A stretch of 64,000 nt of DNA from Pedobacter sp. FW305-3-2-15-E-R2A2 (lineage in GTDB: Bacteria > Bacteroidota > Bacteroidia > Sphingobacteriales > Sphingobacteriaceae), in contig NZ_CP151803.1 of assembly GCF_038446955.1 (NCBI RefSeq), positions 7,254,001 through 7,318,000 on the forward strand, given 5' to 3'. The notes beneath the pieces were generated by a model. The model searched no databases. It was not told the DNA's origin and saw only the letters and a program-made list of their open reading frames with translations. Shown piece after piece: positions 26,392-34,730 of this stretch. Position 1 is the first letter of the stretch. Each line of letters opens with the position of its first letter. Both the position numbers and the translations under genes were made by a program.

Positions 26392-27324
26392 TTAAAGGCC
26401 TACCACATCTTTTCTCTTCTTCTGCTTCATCGTCTTTGGAATAATGGCCAAGATCTCTTCTTTTAATGCATTGAGCATTCTTTTCTTAATGAAGTTCTTA
26501 TGGGTAATCAGACTGATTTCCCGAACAGGTTCAGGAGATCTGAAATAACGGACTTTGCTCAGCTGCTTGTTGGTTAGTTCCGCCAAAGCCAGTTCTGGTA
26601 AAAGCGTAGCTCCATTATTTACATCTACCATCCGGATCAGCGTTTCTACGCTGCCGGTGTTATAAGTCAGGCCCTGAAGGCGGTTGTCTTTGGTGGAACG
26701 GCAGATGTTTAATACCTGCGAGCGCATACAGTGTCCTTCATTTAACAACCAGATATTTTCATCTTCCAGGTCATTGGCATCTATGGTTTTCTTTTTAAAA
26801 AGCTTACTGTTTTTACTGATATAGGTCACAAAGTTCTCGTAATACAATGGAAGCTCGGCGATGTTATTGTCGGCAAGGGGTGTGGCCAATATGCCGCAAT
26901 CTAAAACACCTGTTTTCAAGTGATGGATAATGTCTTCGGTGGTGTATTCCCAGATCAGTAACTTGAGGTCAGGAAATTTTTCCATCATTCCGGAGATCAC
27001 TTTTGGGAGGAGGTAAGGAGCTACGGTAGGGATAATGCCTACTTTTAATTCCCCTACTACATCCTGTTGTTGACTGCTGATGATCTCTTTGATCTTTTGA
27101 CTTTCCTGGAGTACCATTCTTGCCTGTTCAATAACCTGGGCGCCAATCTCAGTAGGAATAACAGGTTGCTTGCTGCGGTCAAAGATTTTTACGTTCAGCA
27201 TTTCTTCCAGTTTTTGCACTTGCATGCTTAAGGTGGGTTGGGTCACAAAACACTTTTCTGCGGCACCAACGAAGCTTCTGTAGGTATCTACTGCGACGAT
27301 GTATTCCAGTTGAACTAAAGTCAT
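26392..27324 (-). CDS. oxyR: OxyR-type LysR regulator, peroxide sensor
   Basis: The 310-residue LysR protein has an N-terminal winged helix (1-60, SFVGAAEKCFVTQPTLSMQVQKLE) and a two-lobe effector domain. In EGHCMRSQVLNIC the two cysteines are residues 199 and 208, the same numbers and spacing as the peroxide-sensing C199/C208 of E. coli OxyR. It should therefore form the regulatory disulfide and activate peroxide defence genes. The convergent neighbour is sodA. Its own promoter region carries a good -7 element. Confidence 0.93.
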   Translation of the reverse strand: MTLVQLEYIVAVDTYRSFVGAAEKCFVTQPTLSMQVQKLEEMLNVKIFDRSKQPVIPTEIGAQVIEQARMVLQESQKIKEIISSQQQDVVGELKVGIIPTVAPYLLPKVISGMMEKFPDLKLLIWEYTTEDIIHHLKTGVLDCGILATPLADNNIAELPLYYENFVTYISKNSKLFKKKTIDANDLEDENIWLLNEGHCMRSQVLNICRSTKDNRLQGLTYNTGSVETLIRMVDVNNGATLLPELALAELTNKQLSKVRYFRSPEPVREISLITHKNFIKKRMLNALKEEILAIIPKTMKQKKRKDVVGL

Positions 27325-27348
27325 ATAGTTAAAGTTTATTTACTTCTA

Positions 27349-27356
27349 CAAATGTA
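27349..27356 (-). promoter_or_regulatory. -7 element for oxyR
   Basis: Minus-strand TACATTTG matches TAnnTTTG 25 bases upstream of the ATG. A second candidate, TATTTTTG, lies at 27399-27392. No -33 TTG is clear for either. Confidence 0.4.
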
Positions 27357-27495
27357 TCAATTTTAACTATGATAGTTTCAGGGTTTGTGTCACAAAAATA
27401 GTATTCGATGATTTTGGAGCTTATATCTTTTTGGTTTAAAAAATAAGCTAAATTGTGTTGTAATCAACTAATTGTTAACTAACCAGGCTGTAATA

Positions 27496-27723
27496 ATGAA
27501 AAAAGAAAACTTTAATGAAAAACAATTGTTGTCCCGAAAGGACATGAAAGAGGTGTTGGGCGGAGATCCTGGAGTAACAGATAGGGTTTGTCCTGAAGGT
27601 CAGTATAAACATTATTGCCCGGGAGGGTTTATTGGAGAAGATGGCGTCTGTCAGCACATTAACGTCCCATTGTGTAGAGGCGGCGGTGGTGTTATCGGTC
27701 CTGAACCAGGGACAACTACCTAA
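27496..27723 (+). CDS. Orphan double-glycine-leader peptide (RiPP/bacteriocin-like precursor)
   Basis: I chose ATG 27496, giving 75 residues; an upstream TTG adds nothing sensible. Residues 1-23 are a Bacteroidota-style leader, LLSRKDMKEVLGG, ending in GG. The 52-residue core (24-75) has four Cys (32, 41, 52, 60), is rich in Gly and Pro and ends in a GGGG-VIGPEPG tail. This is the pattern of GG-leader natural-product precursors cleaved by a C39 peptidase-transporter. No radical-SAM, lanthionine or transport gene is within the window. It has a terminator directly behind it. Confidence 0.75.
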   Translation: MKKENFNEKQLLSRKDMKEVLGGDPGVTDRVCPEGQYKHYCPGGFIGEDGVCQHINVPLCRGGGGVIGPEPGTTT

Positions 27724-27729
27724 AATAAA

Positions 27730-27762
27730 AATCCCCTCAACATGTTGAAGGGATTTTTTATT
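27730..27762. terminator. Bidirectional terminator, GG-leader peptide gene / fcl
   Basis: AATCCC (27730-27735) and GGGATT (27750-27755), with TCAA/TTGA inside, make a hairpin flanked by A and T runs between two convergent genes. Confidence 0.8.
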
Positions 27763-27778
27763 TTATATGAGCATTGCG

Positions 27779-28723
27779 CTACAGCGCGGGACTTTCCTGT
27801 TGTTTGCTTAGGAAATCCTGATAGGCAAGCTGAATGCCTTCTTCCAGTTCTATCCGGTGCTTCCAGCCAAGATCGTGTAGCTTGGAAACATCCATTAATT
27901 TTCTTGGTGTGCCGTCAGGCTTACTGTTATCGAAAGTCAGGGCGCCTTCAAAGCCAACTATTTTTTTAACAAGTAAGGCCAGGTCCTTTATGCTAAGGTC
28001 ATGCCCGGTTCCGATATTCAGAAAGCCACCCTCATTAAAGTTCTGCATCAGAAAATAACAGGCTTCTGCAAGGTCATCGGCAAAGAGGAACTCCCTTAAC
28101 GGAGATCCGGAACCCCAGATGCTCACCTCCGCCAATCCATTTTCTTTGGCTTCATGAAACCTGCGGATCAGTGCGGGTAAAACATGAGAATTTTGCGGGT
28201 GGTAGTTGTCGTTATATCCGTATAAATTGGTCGGCATCACTGAAATGAAATTGCAATTGTATTGTGCCCTGTAGGCATCACACATTTTAATTCCTGAAAT
28301 TTTTGCAATGGCATAAGGCTCATTGGTCTCTTCCAGTAATCCGGTAAGGAGGTATTCTTCTTTTAAGGGCTGAGGAGCCAGTTTAGGATAAATACAGCTG
28401 GAACCTAAAAACATTAATTTTTTAACCCCGGTTTTGTAAGCCTGGTGGATGACATTATTCTGGATAGAAAGGTTCTCAAACAGAAAATCAGCCCGGTAAG
28501 TGTTGTTGGCGACAATGCCTCCCACTTTTGCTGCGGCTAAAAACACGTATTCCGGCTTTTCGGCTTCAAAGAAATCCGTTACGGCCTGCTGATTGCGTAA
28601 ATCAAGTTCAGAAGATGTTCTGGTCAGCAGATTGGTGTACCCTTCCTTAACCAGCTTCCTGTAAATTGCCGAACCTACCATACCTCGGTGACCGGCTACA
28701 TATATTTTTGCGTTCTTTTCCAC
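27779..28723 (-). CDS. fcl: GDP-L-fucose synthase
   Basis: The 314-residue extended short-chain dehydrogenase has the NAD(P)-binding GHRGMVGSAI at the N-terminus, LGSSCIYP carrying the catalytic Ser near 107, and the YAIAK Tyr-Lys pair near 136-140. It converts GDP-4-keto-6-deoxy-mannose to GDP-L-fucose for surface polysaccharides. The usual partner gmd (GDP-mannose dehydratase) is not adjacent, so the pathway is split in this genome. It is divergent from trmB. Confidence 0.93.
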   Translation of the reverse strand: MEKNAKIYVAGHRGMVGSAIYRKLVKEGYTNLLTRTSSELDLRNQQAVTDFFEAEKPEYVFLAAAKVGGIVANNTYRADFLFENLSIQNNVIHQAYKTGVKKLMFLGSSCIYPKLAPQPLKEEYLLTGLLEETNEPYAIAKISGIKMCDAYRAQYNCNFISVMPTNLYGYNDNYHPQNSHVLPALIRRFHEAKENGLAEVSIWGSGSPLREFLFADDLAEACYFLMQNFNEGGFLNIGTGHDLSIKDLALLVKKIVGFEGALTFDNSKPDGTPRKLMDVSKLHDLGWKHRIELEEGIQLAYQDFLSKQQESPAL

Positions 28724-28744
28724 TTAGAGATTCTATTATACCTG

Positions 28745-28752
28745 CAAAAATA
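28745..28752 (-). promoter_or_regulatory. -7 element for fcl
   Basis: Minus-strand TATTTTTG fits TAnnTTTG 22 bases before the fcl ATG. No clear -33 TTG. Confidence 0.4.
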
Positions 28753-28792
28753 CGAAATAGTTAGCATCATCTTTAAGAGACTGATTTAATTG

Positions 28793-28800
28793 TATTTTTG
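28793..28800 (+). promoter_or_regulatory. -7 element for trmB
   Basis: TATTTTTG matches TAnnTTTG. It overlaps the TTG at 28798 that could otherwise be taken as a start, which favours the GTG at 28819. Confidence 0.45.
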
Positions 28801-28818
28801 CATAAAAATATTTTAGTA

Positions 28819-29469
28819 GTGGGTAAAGATAAATTAAGAAAATTTGCAGAGATAGATACTTTTTCCAATGTATACCAGATGGAAGAAGGAAAGGTTCTGC
28901 AAGGCAAATGGGCTTCTGAGCATTTTAAAAATGAAGCACCAATCGTATTGGAATTGGCTTGTGGTAAAGGAGAATATTCCGTAAATATGGCTAAGTTTTT
29001 TCCGGAAAAGAACTTTATAGGGATTGATCTAAAAGGAAACCGCATCTGGAGAGGGGCAAGAACCGGAGTAGATGAAAATATAAACAACCTGGCCTTTCTA
29101 AGAATTCAGATTGAAGACATTGCAGAATACTTTGGAAAAGGAGAAGTAGACGAGATCTGGATTACTTTCCCGGATCCTCAGCCGCAGGATAGCAGAGAAA
29201 AGAAAAGGCTGACGTACGACCGCTTTCTGGACATGTACAAAACCTTTTTAAAGCCGGGTGGAAAGATCAACCTGAAAACAGACAATGATGGTTTATATGC
29301 TTATACAGTTGAGAAAGTCGCAGAACTGAATTTAATCTGCCATAAGAAAACGGACCATCTGTATACTTCCGAATTCTATGATGACGTTTTAAAAATCAAA
29401 ACACATTATGAGCGGATTTACCTTAAACACGATAAAAATATCAACTATATTCAGTTCTCTTTTGAATAA
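28819..29469 (+). CDS. trmB: tRNA (guanine-N7)-methyltransferase
   Basis: I chose GTG 28819 (MGKDKLRKFAEI), giving 216 residues and lying behind the -7 element. The SAM site is VLELACGKGEYSVNMAKFFP, with NFIGIDLKGNR following; the tRNA-methylase signature EIWITFPDPQPQ and the C-terminal TSEFYDDV region are present. The enzyme makes m7G46 in tRNA. It starts a run of four genes (trmB, alkyltransferase-like, AhpD-like, tag) with gaps of 24, 46 and 4 bases. Confidence 0.93.
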   Translation: MGKDKLRKFAEIDTFSNVYQMEEGKVLQGKWASEHFKNEAPIVLELACGKGEYSVNMAKFFPEKNFIGIDLKGNRIWRGARTGVDENINNLAFLRIQIEDIAEYFGKGEVDEIWITFPDPQPQDSREKKRLTYDRFLDMYKTFLKPGGKINLKTDNDGLYAYTVEKVAELNLICHKKTDHLYTSEFYDDVLKIKTHYERIYLKHDKNINYIQFSFE

Positions 29470-29493
29470 TTAACCTATAAAAAGGATCCCGAT

Positions 29494-29820
29494 ATGGAGC
29501 AATCATTTTACGACCAGGTTTTTGAATTGGTAAGGCTGATTCCTAAGGGAAGAGTTTCTTCCTATGGTGCCATTGCCAAAAGTTTAGGTGCCGGTGGCTC
29601 TGCCCGCATGGTGGGCTATGCCATGAGCAATGCCGGAGCAGCACATCCGCCTATCCCCGCCCACAGGGTGGTCAACAGCAGTGGCTTACTCACCGGTAAA
29701 TTTCATTTCAAAACACCGGAGCTGATGCAGGAATTGCTGGAAGCCGAGGGAATCGTGGTTAAAAATGATAAAGTGCAGAACTTTAGAGCGCTGCTCTGGA
29801 ATCCTTTACTGGAGTTATAA
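29494..29820 (+). CDS. Alkyltransferase-like protein (MGMT fold without the reactive Cys)
   Basis: The 108-residue protein is the DNA-binding domain of the O6-alkylguanine transferase family. The active-site motif PCHRV reads P55-A56-H57-R58-V59, so the alkyl-accepting cysteine is replaced by Ala and the protein cannot repair by itself. The Tyr25 and Arg38 (SARMVGYAM) used for nucleotide flipping remain. Such proteins bind O6-alkylguanine and hand the lesion to nucleotide excision repair. Proximity to tag supports an alkylation-damage role. Confidence 0.9.
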   Translation: MEQSFYDQVFELVRLIPKGRVSSYGAIAKSLGAGGSARMVGYAMSNAGAAHPPIPAHRVVNSSGLLTGKFHFKTPELMQELLEAEGIVVKNDKVQNFRALLWNPLLEL

Positions 29821-29866
29821 GCGGGACAGCTTAACTGCATAAACAGAACTTACTTACAATTTTAAT

Positions 29867-30208
29867 ATGGGCAAATTAGTAGAAGAATTTAACGACTATC
29901 GGACTAAAATGAACGATAGGATCATGGAAACCTCGAATACCAATATCAAGCGCTTCTTCGCTTTGGATACCACGACTTATGCTGAGGGTGCCCTGAATGT
30001 GAAGACGAAAGAGATGCTCGGACTGGTAGCCTCTATGGTTTTGCGTTGTGACGATTGCATTAAGTATCACCTGGAAAAATGTTTCCATGAAGGAGTGAGT
30101 AATGCCGAAATTAATGAAGTTTTTATGATCGCCAACCTGGTAGGTGGTTCAATAGTGATCCCTCATTACAGAAGAGCTGTAGAGTATTGGGACGAACTTA
30201 GTCTTTAA
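29867..30208 (+). CDS. Carboxymuconolactone decarboxylase/AhpD-like protein
   Basis: The 113-residue all-helical protein has the AhpD-type redox motif C61-D-D-C64 with H68 (LRCDDCIKYHLEKC). Members act as alkylhydroperoxidase-like thiol enzymes or as decarboxylases; the paired cysteines favour a redox role. It lies between the alkyltransferase-like gene and tag (4 bases before the latter), perhaps linking peroxide or electrophile stress to DNA repair. Confidence 0.88.
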   Translation: MGKLVEEFNDYRTKMNDRIMETSNTNIKRFFALDTTTYAEGALNVKTKEMLGLVASMVLRCDDCIKYHLEKCFHEGVSNAEINEVFMIANLVGGSIVIPHYRRAVEYWDELSL

Positions 30209-30212
30209 GGTT

Positions 30213-30773
30213 ATGGAAGAGGTAATCAGATGCGGATGGTGCGGTACAGATCCGCAGTACATCAAATATCATGACGAAGAATGGGGAAAGCCAGTTTATG
30301 ATGATAAGACCTTGTTCGAGTTTTTAATTCTTGAAGGTGCTCAGGCAGGACTCAGCTGGATTACCATCCTCAGAAGAAGGGATGGCTATAGAACTGCTTT
30401 TGCTGATTTTGACGTGCAGAAAGTAGCTGCCTTTACGGAGGCCGACGAAGAACGTTTAATGAACGATACAGGCATCATCAGAAATCGCCTGAAAGTGAAG
30501 GCCGCCATTAATAATGCCCGGCTTTTCATCGCGATACAAAAGGAGTTTGGCACTTTTTCTGATTATATCTGGGGCTTTCTTCCCGATAGGAAGCCAATTG
30601 TCAATATCCGGGCTTCCCTTGGAGAAGTACCTGCCCGTACGGAAATTTCAGATGCCATCAGTAAAGACATGAAAAAACGTGGGTTTAAGTTCTTCGGAAC
30701 AACCATCTGCTATGCACATATGCAAGCCACAGGTATGGTGAACGACCATATTGAAGGCTGTATCAGTAAATAA
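30213..30773 (+). CDS. tag: DNA-3-methyladenine glycosylase I
   Basis: The 186-residue helix-hairpin-helix glycosylase excises 3-methyladenine. RCGWCGTDPQYIKYHDEEWG opens the protein, and the zinc ligands of the family are kept at C7, H20, H179 and C183 with the same spacings as in E. coli Tag. EGAQAGLSWITIL near 41-53 forms the base-binding pocket. It ends the trmB run and converges on the secreted Gly-rich protein gene. Confidence 0.95.
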   Translation: MEEVIRCGWCGTDPQYIKYHDEEWGKPVYDDKTLFEFLILEGAQAGLSWITILRRRDGYRTAFADFDVQKVAAFTEADEERLMNDTGIIRNRLKVKAAINNARLFIAIQKEFGTFSDYIWGFLPDRKPIVNIRASLGEVPARTEISDAISKDMKKRGFKFFGTTICYAHMQATGMVNDHIEGCISK

Positions 30774-30797
30774 ATGGTAGAGCCATATTATTAATGG

Positions 30798-31490
30798 TTA
30801 TTTATGCACGGCATTATAAGCAGTAACAAAGGCCCTGATCAGCTTTCCATCAAAGCTTTCTGTGGCCTTTATTCTTTCTGCAAGATCCTCATCATTGCTG
30901 AGTTTTTGTAGCAGGATATTTTTAATATGCTGGTTCTTTCCTTCAGCGTTTCCGCCTTCAACAGGAAGTTCTGACATGGGGCCGGTACCTATTTTCTCTA
31001 AGAAAAATGCAGTAGGCATCACCCGTCTAACCGGTGCTTCCTGACGGTTGCGACCTCCGCCAATGCTGATTCCGCCGCCAACACCAACTCCACCAAAACC
31101 ACCGCTTCCAGCTCCGATTCCAATACTGGGCGTAATCCGGCGCCTTTTAGGTTCGGGAATGTCTACGCCGGTACTTCCTCCAATTGCATACAGGTTAACG
31201 GCACCCTGTTCCAGTATTTTAAAGAAACGGTGCTCCATTTTCTTTTTGATCACGATAGGCTTGCTGACATAAGTCTCCCCATTCCACACAAATTCCTGAA
31301 TGTCGGTGGCCTTATATTGTACAACCGATTCATCATCTTTAGTGAGGATCACCGTGGCATAATCTGTTGCCTGTATGGTTCCCCTAAGGAAATTCCCCGG
31401 CGAAATCACCACAATGTCCTGTGCTTTTAACCCAATTGCGGCAATCAGCAGCAACAGGACTAGCTTAAATGTTTTTAGGGCAGTCATCAT
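30798..31490 (-). CDS. Secreted protein of unknown function with Gly-rich segment
   Basis: The start at 31490 (or the adjacent ATG 31487) gives a signal peptide ending in GLKAQ and about 230 residues; the frame upstream to 31535 looks spurious. A beta-rich N-terminal part (about 25-90, DIVVISPGNFLRGTIQATDY) is followed by a Gly-rich stretch near 125-150 (GIGAGSGGFGGVGVGGGIS) and a helical C-terminus. I do not recognise a family. It probably functions in the periplasm or outer membrane. Confidence 0.75.
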   Translation of the reverse strand: MMTALKTFKLVLLLLIAAIGLKAQDIVVISPGNFLRGTIQATDYATVILTKDDESVVQYKATDIQEFVWNGETYVSKPIVIKKKMEHRFFKILEQGAVNLYAIGGSTGVDIPEPKRRRITPSIGIGAGSGGFGGVGVGGGISIGGGRNRQEAPVRRVMPTAFFLEKIGTGPMSELPVEGGNAEGKNQHIKNILLQKLSNDEDLAERIKATESFDGKLIRAFVTAYNAVHK

Positions 31491-31690
31491 GCTCAAATAA
31501 CGGAAATTATTTGCTGTTGTTATGGATAATGACAAACAATTATTTAAGTATTAGTACCTTTATCCGAAGCCATGGGTTGCGGCCTGAAATCTTCATTAAG
31601 CCCCTTCGGTTGGCGGCGGGGATCTGATGAAAAGTAAGTTAACAGCCCCGGGGTAATTTAAATTGTAATACAAAAAAACAATATATACTG

Positions 31691-34507
31691 ATGAAAAAAC
31701 TTTTTCTTCTTGACGGCATGGCGCTTATCTACAGGGCGCATTTTGCATTGAGTAAAAACCCTCGATTTACCTCCACAGGTATCAATACATCGGCTGTGAT
31801 GGGTTTTGCAAACACTTTAATGGAAGTGCTTAAAAAAGAAAAACCAAGTCACATTGCGGTGGTTTTTGATACAGAAGCACCTACAGAAAGACATACTGAT
31901 TTTGAAGCTTATAAAGCCCACAGACAGGCCATGCCGGAAGACCTTTCCGCAGCCTTACCATATGTCTTCAGGCTGATTGAAGGCTTTAACATTCCGGTCA
32001 TCACTAAAGATGGATTCGAAGCCGATGACATCATTGGAACACTGGCCAAAGAGGGCGAAAAACAAGGTTTTCAGGTGTATTGTATGACTCCTGATAAGGA
32101 TTTTGCGCAGTTGGTATCGGAGAACATCTTTATTTATAAGCCCGCCAGGATGGGCAATGAAATGGAAATCCTGGGCGTGGCAGAAGTGCTCGCTAAATGG
32201 GAAATTGAAAATGTACTCCAGGTTATTGATATCCTCGGCCTATGGGGAGATGCGGTCGACAATATCCCTGGAATCCCCGGAATCGGAGAAAAAACGGCAA
32301 AGTCACTGATCAAACAATATGGTTCGATGGAAAACATCATTGCCAATTCTCATGAGCTGAAAGGGAAACAAAGAGAGAATGTAGAAAACTTTGCCGAACA
32401 GGGAATGATCTCTAAAAAATTAGCAACGATCATTTTGGATGTTCCGGTAGAATTTAATCCGGATACCCTGATCCTGGAAGAACCAAGCAGGGAATTATTG
32501 GAGCCGCTATTTGCAGAACTGGAATTCAGAACGATTGGTAAACGTGTTTTTGGAGAAGGATTCAATGTAAATGAGGCCAAAGGAACAGGCTCACAGCAAA
32601 TCGATCTGTTCGGCAACGCAGTGGCAGAGCCTGTTAAAGTAAAAACGGCCACATTTGTATCCGCCCCATCCTTGTTTGATGAATCTGAACCTTTTAAGAC
32701 GATAGAAAATATTCCACATGATTATCGCCTGGTGGATACTGCTGAGCTTCGCAAATCGCTTATTGCGCATTTAGAGCAGCAGGAAAGTATCTGTGTAGAT
32801 ACAGAAACAACAGGTACCGATGCGAATCTCGCCGAATTGGTGGGATTGTCTTTTAGTACAAAACCGGGAGAAGGATATTATATTCCTTTGTCGGCGGATA
32901 TGGCTGAAGTACAACCAATCCTGGAGGAGTTCAGGTCCGTGTTGGAGAATGAAAATATTGCCAAAATCGGTCAGAATATCAAATATGACATCCTGATCCT
33001 GAAATGGTATGGCATCTCTGTGAAAGGAAAATTATTTGATACGATGCTTGCCCATTACCTGATCGACCCTGATACCAGACACAATATGGATGTGTTGTCT
33101 GAAAACTATTTGGGCTATACTCCGGTGTCCATTACCAAACTGATCGGACCAAAAGGAAAGAACCAGGGAAATATGAGGGATGTTCCGGTAGAACAAGTCG
33201 TCGACTATGCTGCGGAAGATGCAGATGTAACCTTGCAGCTGGCCAACGTTTTCAGGCCAATGCTGAAAGAATTGAATGCCGAAGAGCTGGCCAGGGATGT
33301 AGAAAATCCATTGGTGTATGTATTGGCAGATATTGAAAAAGAGGGTGTTAAAATTGATATAGAGACGTTAATCAACTATTCTAAAGAGCTGGAAACAGAC
33401 ATCAGAAAGTTTGAACAGAACGTTTATGACAAATGTGGCGTCACTTTTAACCTGGCCTCGCCAAAGCAATTGGGAGAAGTGCTGTTTGATAAACTTCAAC
33501 TGGACCCTAAAGCAAAGAAAACCAAGACCGGACAATACCAGACCGGAGAAGATGTATTATTGGCATTGGCACATAAAAGTGATATTGTAAAGGATATATT
33601 GGATTTCCGCCAGTTACAGAAACTGAAATCGACCTATGTTGACGCACTTCCGTTGCTGGTGAATCCTAAAACGGGAAGGGTACATACCAGCTATAACCAG
33701 GCTGTTGCTGCAACAGGCAGGTTGAGTTCTAATAATCCGAACCTGCAAAACATTCCGATTCGCAGTGATCGTGGTAGAGAAGTGCGTAAGGCCTTTATTC
33801 CAAGAGATGAAAACCATGTGTTGCTTTCTGCGGATTACTCTCAGATAGAGCTTCGTATCATTGCGGACATTAGTAAGGAAGAGAATATGCTGGATGCTTT
33901 TAGTAAAGGGATCGATATTCATACCGCAACTGCTGCCAGAGTTTATGGAATTACCATTGAAGAAGTAACGCCTAACCAAAGAAGAAACGCAAAAGCGGTA
34001 AACTTTGGAATCATTTATGGTCAGTCTGCTTTTGGTCTTTCTCAGAACCTGGGTATCCCAAGAAAAGAAGCTGCGGAGATTATAGAACAGTATTTTACGC
34101 AGTATCCGGGGATTAAACGATATATGTCTGATACGATGAACTTCGCCCGTGAAAATGGCTTTGTGGAGACGATTTTGGGAAGAAGAAGGTATTTGAGAGA
34201 CATTAATTCTGCGAATCAGACGGTACGTGGTTTTGCAGAACGAAATGCGATTAATGCGCCAATACAGGGTTCAGCAGCGGATATGATTAAGGTGGCCATG
34301 ATTAATATTCATAAGGATATTCAGGATCAGGGACTGCAATCGAAAATGACAATGCAGGTGCATGATGAGTTGGTGTTCGATGTGTTAAAGACAGAGGTTG
34401 AGGCGATGAAAAAGATCATTTCACATCGGATGAAAACAGCGATCAAGACGACGGTGCCTATCGAAGTGGAGATTGGCGAAGGGGTAAATTGGTTGGAAGC
34501 ACACTAG
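31691..34507 (+). CDS. polA: DNA polymerase I
   Basis: The 938-residue protein has all three domains: 5'-3' exonuclease (about 1-290, FDTEAPTERH and FEADDIIGTLA), 3'-5' exonuclease (about 350-540) and polymerase (about 570-938). The proofreading motifs are intact (VDTETTGTD near 370, YAAEDADVTL near 505), unlike in Taq or Bacillus enzymes. Polymerase motif A is LSADYSQIELRI, motif B RRNAKAVNFGIIYG with Phe at the dNTP-discrimination position, and motif C MQVHDELVFD. It does Okazaki-fragment processing and repair synthesis. Confidence 0.97.
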   Translation: MKKLFLLDGMALIYRAHFALSKNPRFTSTGINTSAVMGFANTLMEVLKKEKPSHIAVVFDTEAPTERHTDFEAYKAHRQAMPEDLSAALPYVFRLIEGFNIPVITKDGFEADDIIGTLAKEGEKQGFQVYCMTPDKDFAQLVSENIFIYKPARMGNEMEILGVAEVLAKWEIENVLQVIDILGLWGDAVDNIPGIPGIGEKTAKSLIKQYGSMENIIANSHELKGKQRENVENFAEQGMISKKLATIILDVPVEFNPDTLILEEPSRELLEPLFAELEFRTIGKRVFGEGFNVNEAKGTGSQQIDLFGNAVAEPVKVKTATFVSAPSLFDESEPFKTIENIPHDYRLVDTAELRKSLIAHLEQQESICVDTETTGTDANLAELVGLSFSTKPGEGYYIPLSADMAEVQPILEEFRSVLENENIAKIGQNIKYDILILKWYGISVKGKLFDTMLAHYLIDPDTRHNMDVLSENYLGYTPVSITKLIGPKGKNQGNMRDVPVEQVVDYAAEDADVTLQLANVFRPMLKELNAEELARDVENPLVYVLADIEKEGVKIDIETLINYSKELETDIRKFEQNVYDKCGVTFNLASPKQLGEVLFDKLQLDPKAKKTKTGQYQTGEDVLLALAHKSDIVKDILDFRQLQKLKSTYVDALPLLVNPKTGRVHTSYNQAVAATGRLSSNNPNLQNIPIRSDRGREVRKAFIPRDENHVLLSADYSQIELRIIADISKEENMLDAFSKGIDIHTATAARVYGITIEEVTPNQRRNAKAVNFGIIYGQSAFGLSQNLGIPRKEAAEIIEQYFTQYPGIKRYMSDTMNFARENGFVETILGRRRYLRDINSANQTVRGFAERNAINAPIQGSAADMIKVAMINIHKDIQDQGLQSKMTMQVHDELVFDVLKTEVEAMKKIISHRMKTAIKTTVPIEVEIGEGVNWLEAH

Positions 34508-34554
34508 TGTTTCAGGATCTTTTTCTTTCCTGATTACGTTTAAACTTCTTACTT

Positions 34555-34650
34555 AAAAAAGCATATATACTACTCGATTCTGGAATCTTTCGCCCTGAAT
34601 AAGGGCAAAATTTCCTGGGAATCTCTTAGCATATATGCTTTTTTTTTTAA
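34555..34650 (+). terminator. Long hairpin behind polA with internal stem-loops
   Basis: AAAAAAGCATATAT (34555-34568) pairs perfectly over 14 bp with ATATATGCTTTTTT (34631-34644) and is followed by more T, so it can end polA transcription. The 62-base loop contains a GCCCT/AGGGC stem (34592-34596 with 34602-34606) and a GATTC-TG-GAATC palindrome around 34575-34586. This is much larger than the other terminators in the window and might be a structured RNA. Confidence 0.6.
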
Positions 34651-34730
34651 ATCCTGCTCCTCCTTTGAAATTTCATAAAAGCAGGGGTTTTATTGCAGGA
34701 TCTTTATTTATGATTTGAACCTTACATTCT

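Noticed and set aside
33614..33979. 121-codon antisense frame within polA
   Set aside because: polA is intact and strongly recognisable; the antisense frame has no start context or domain.
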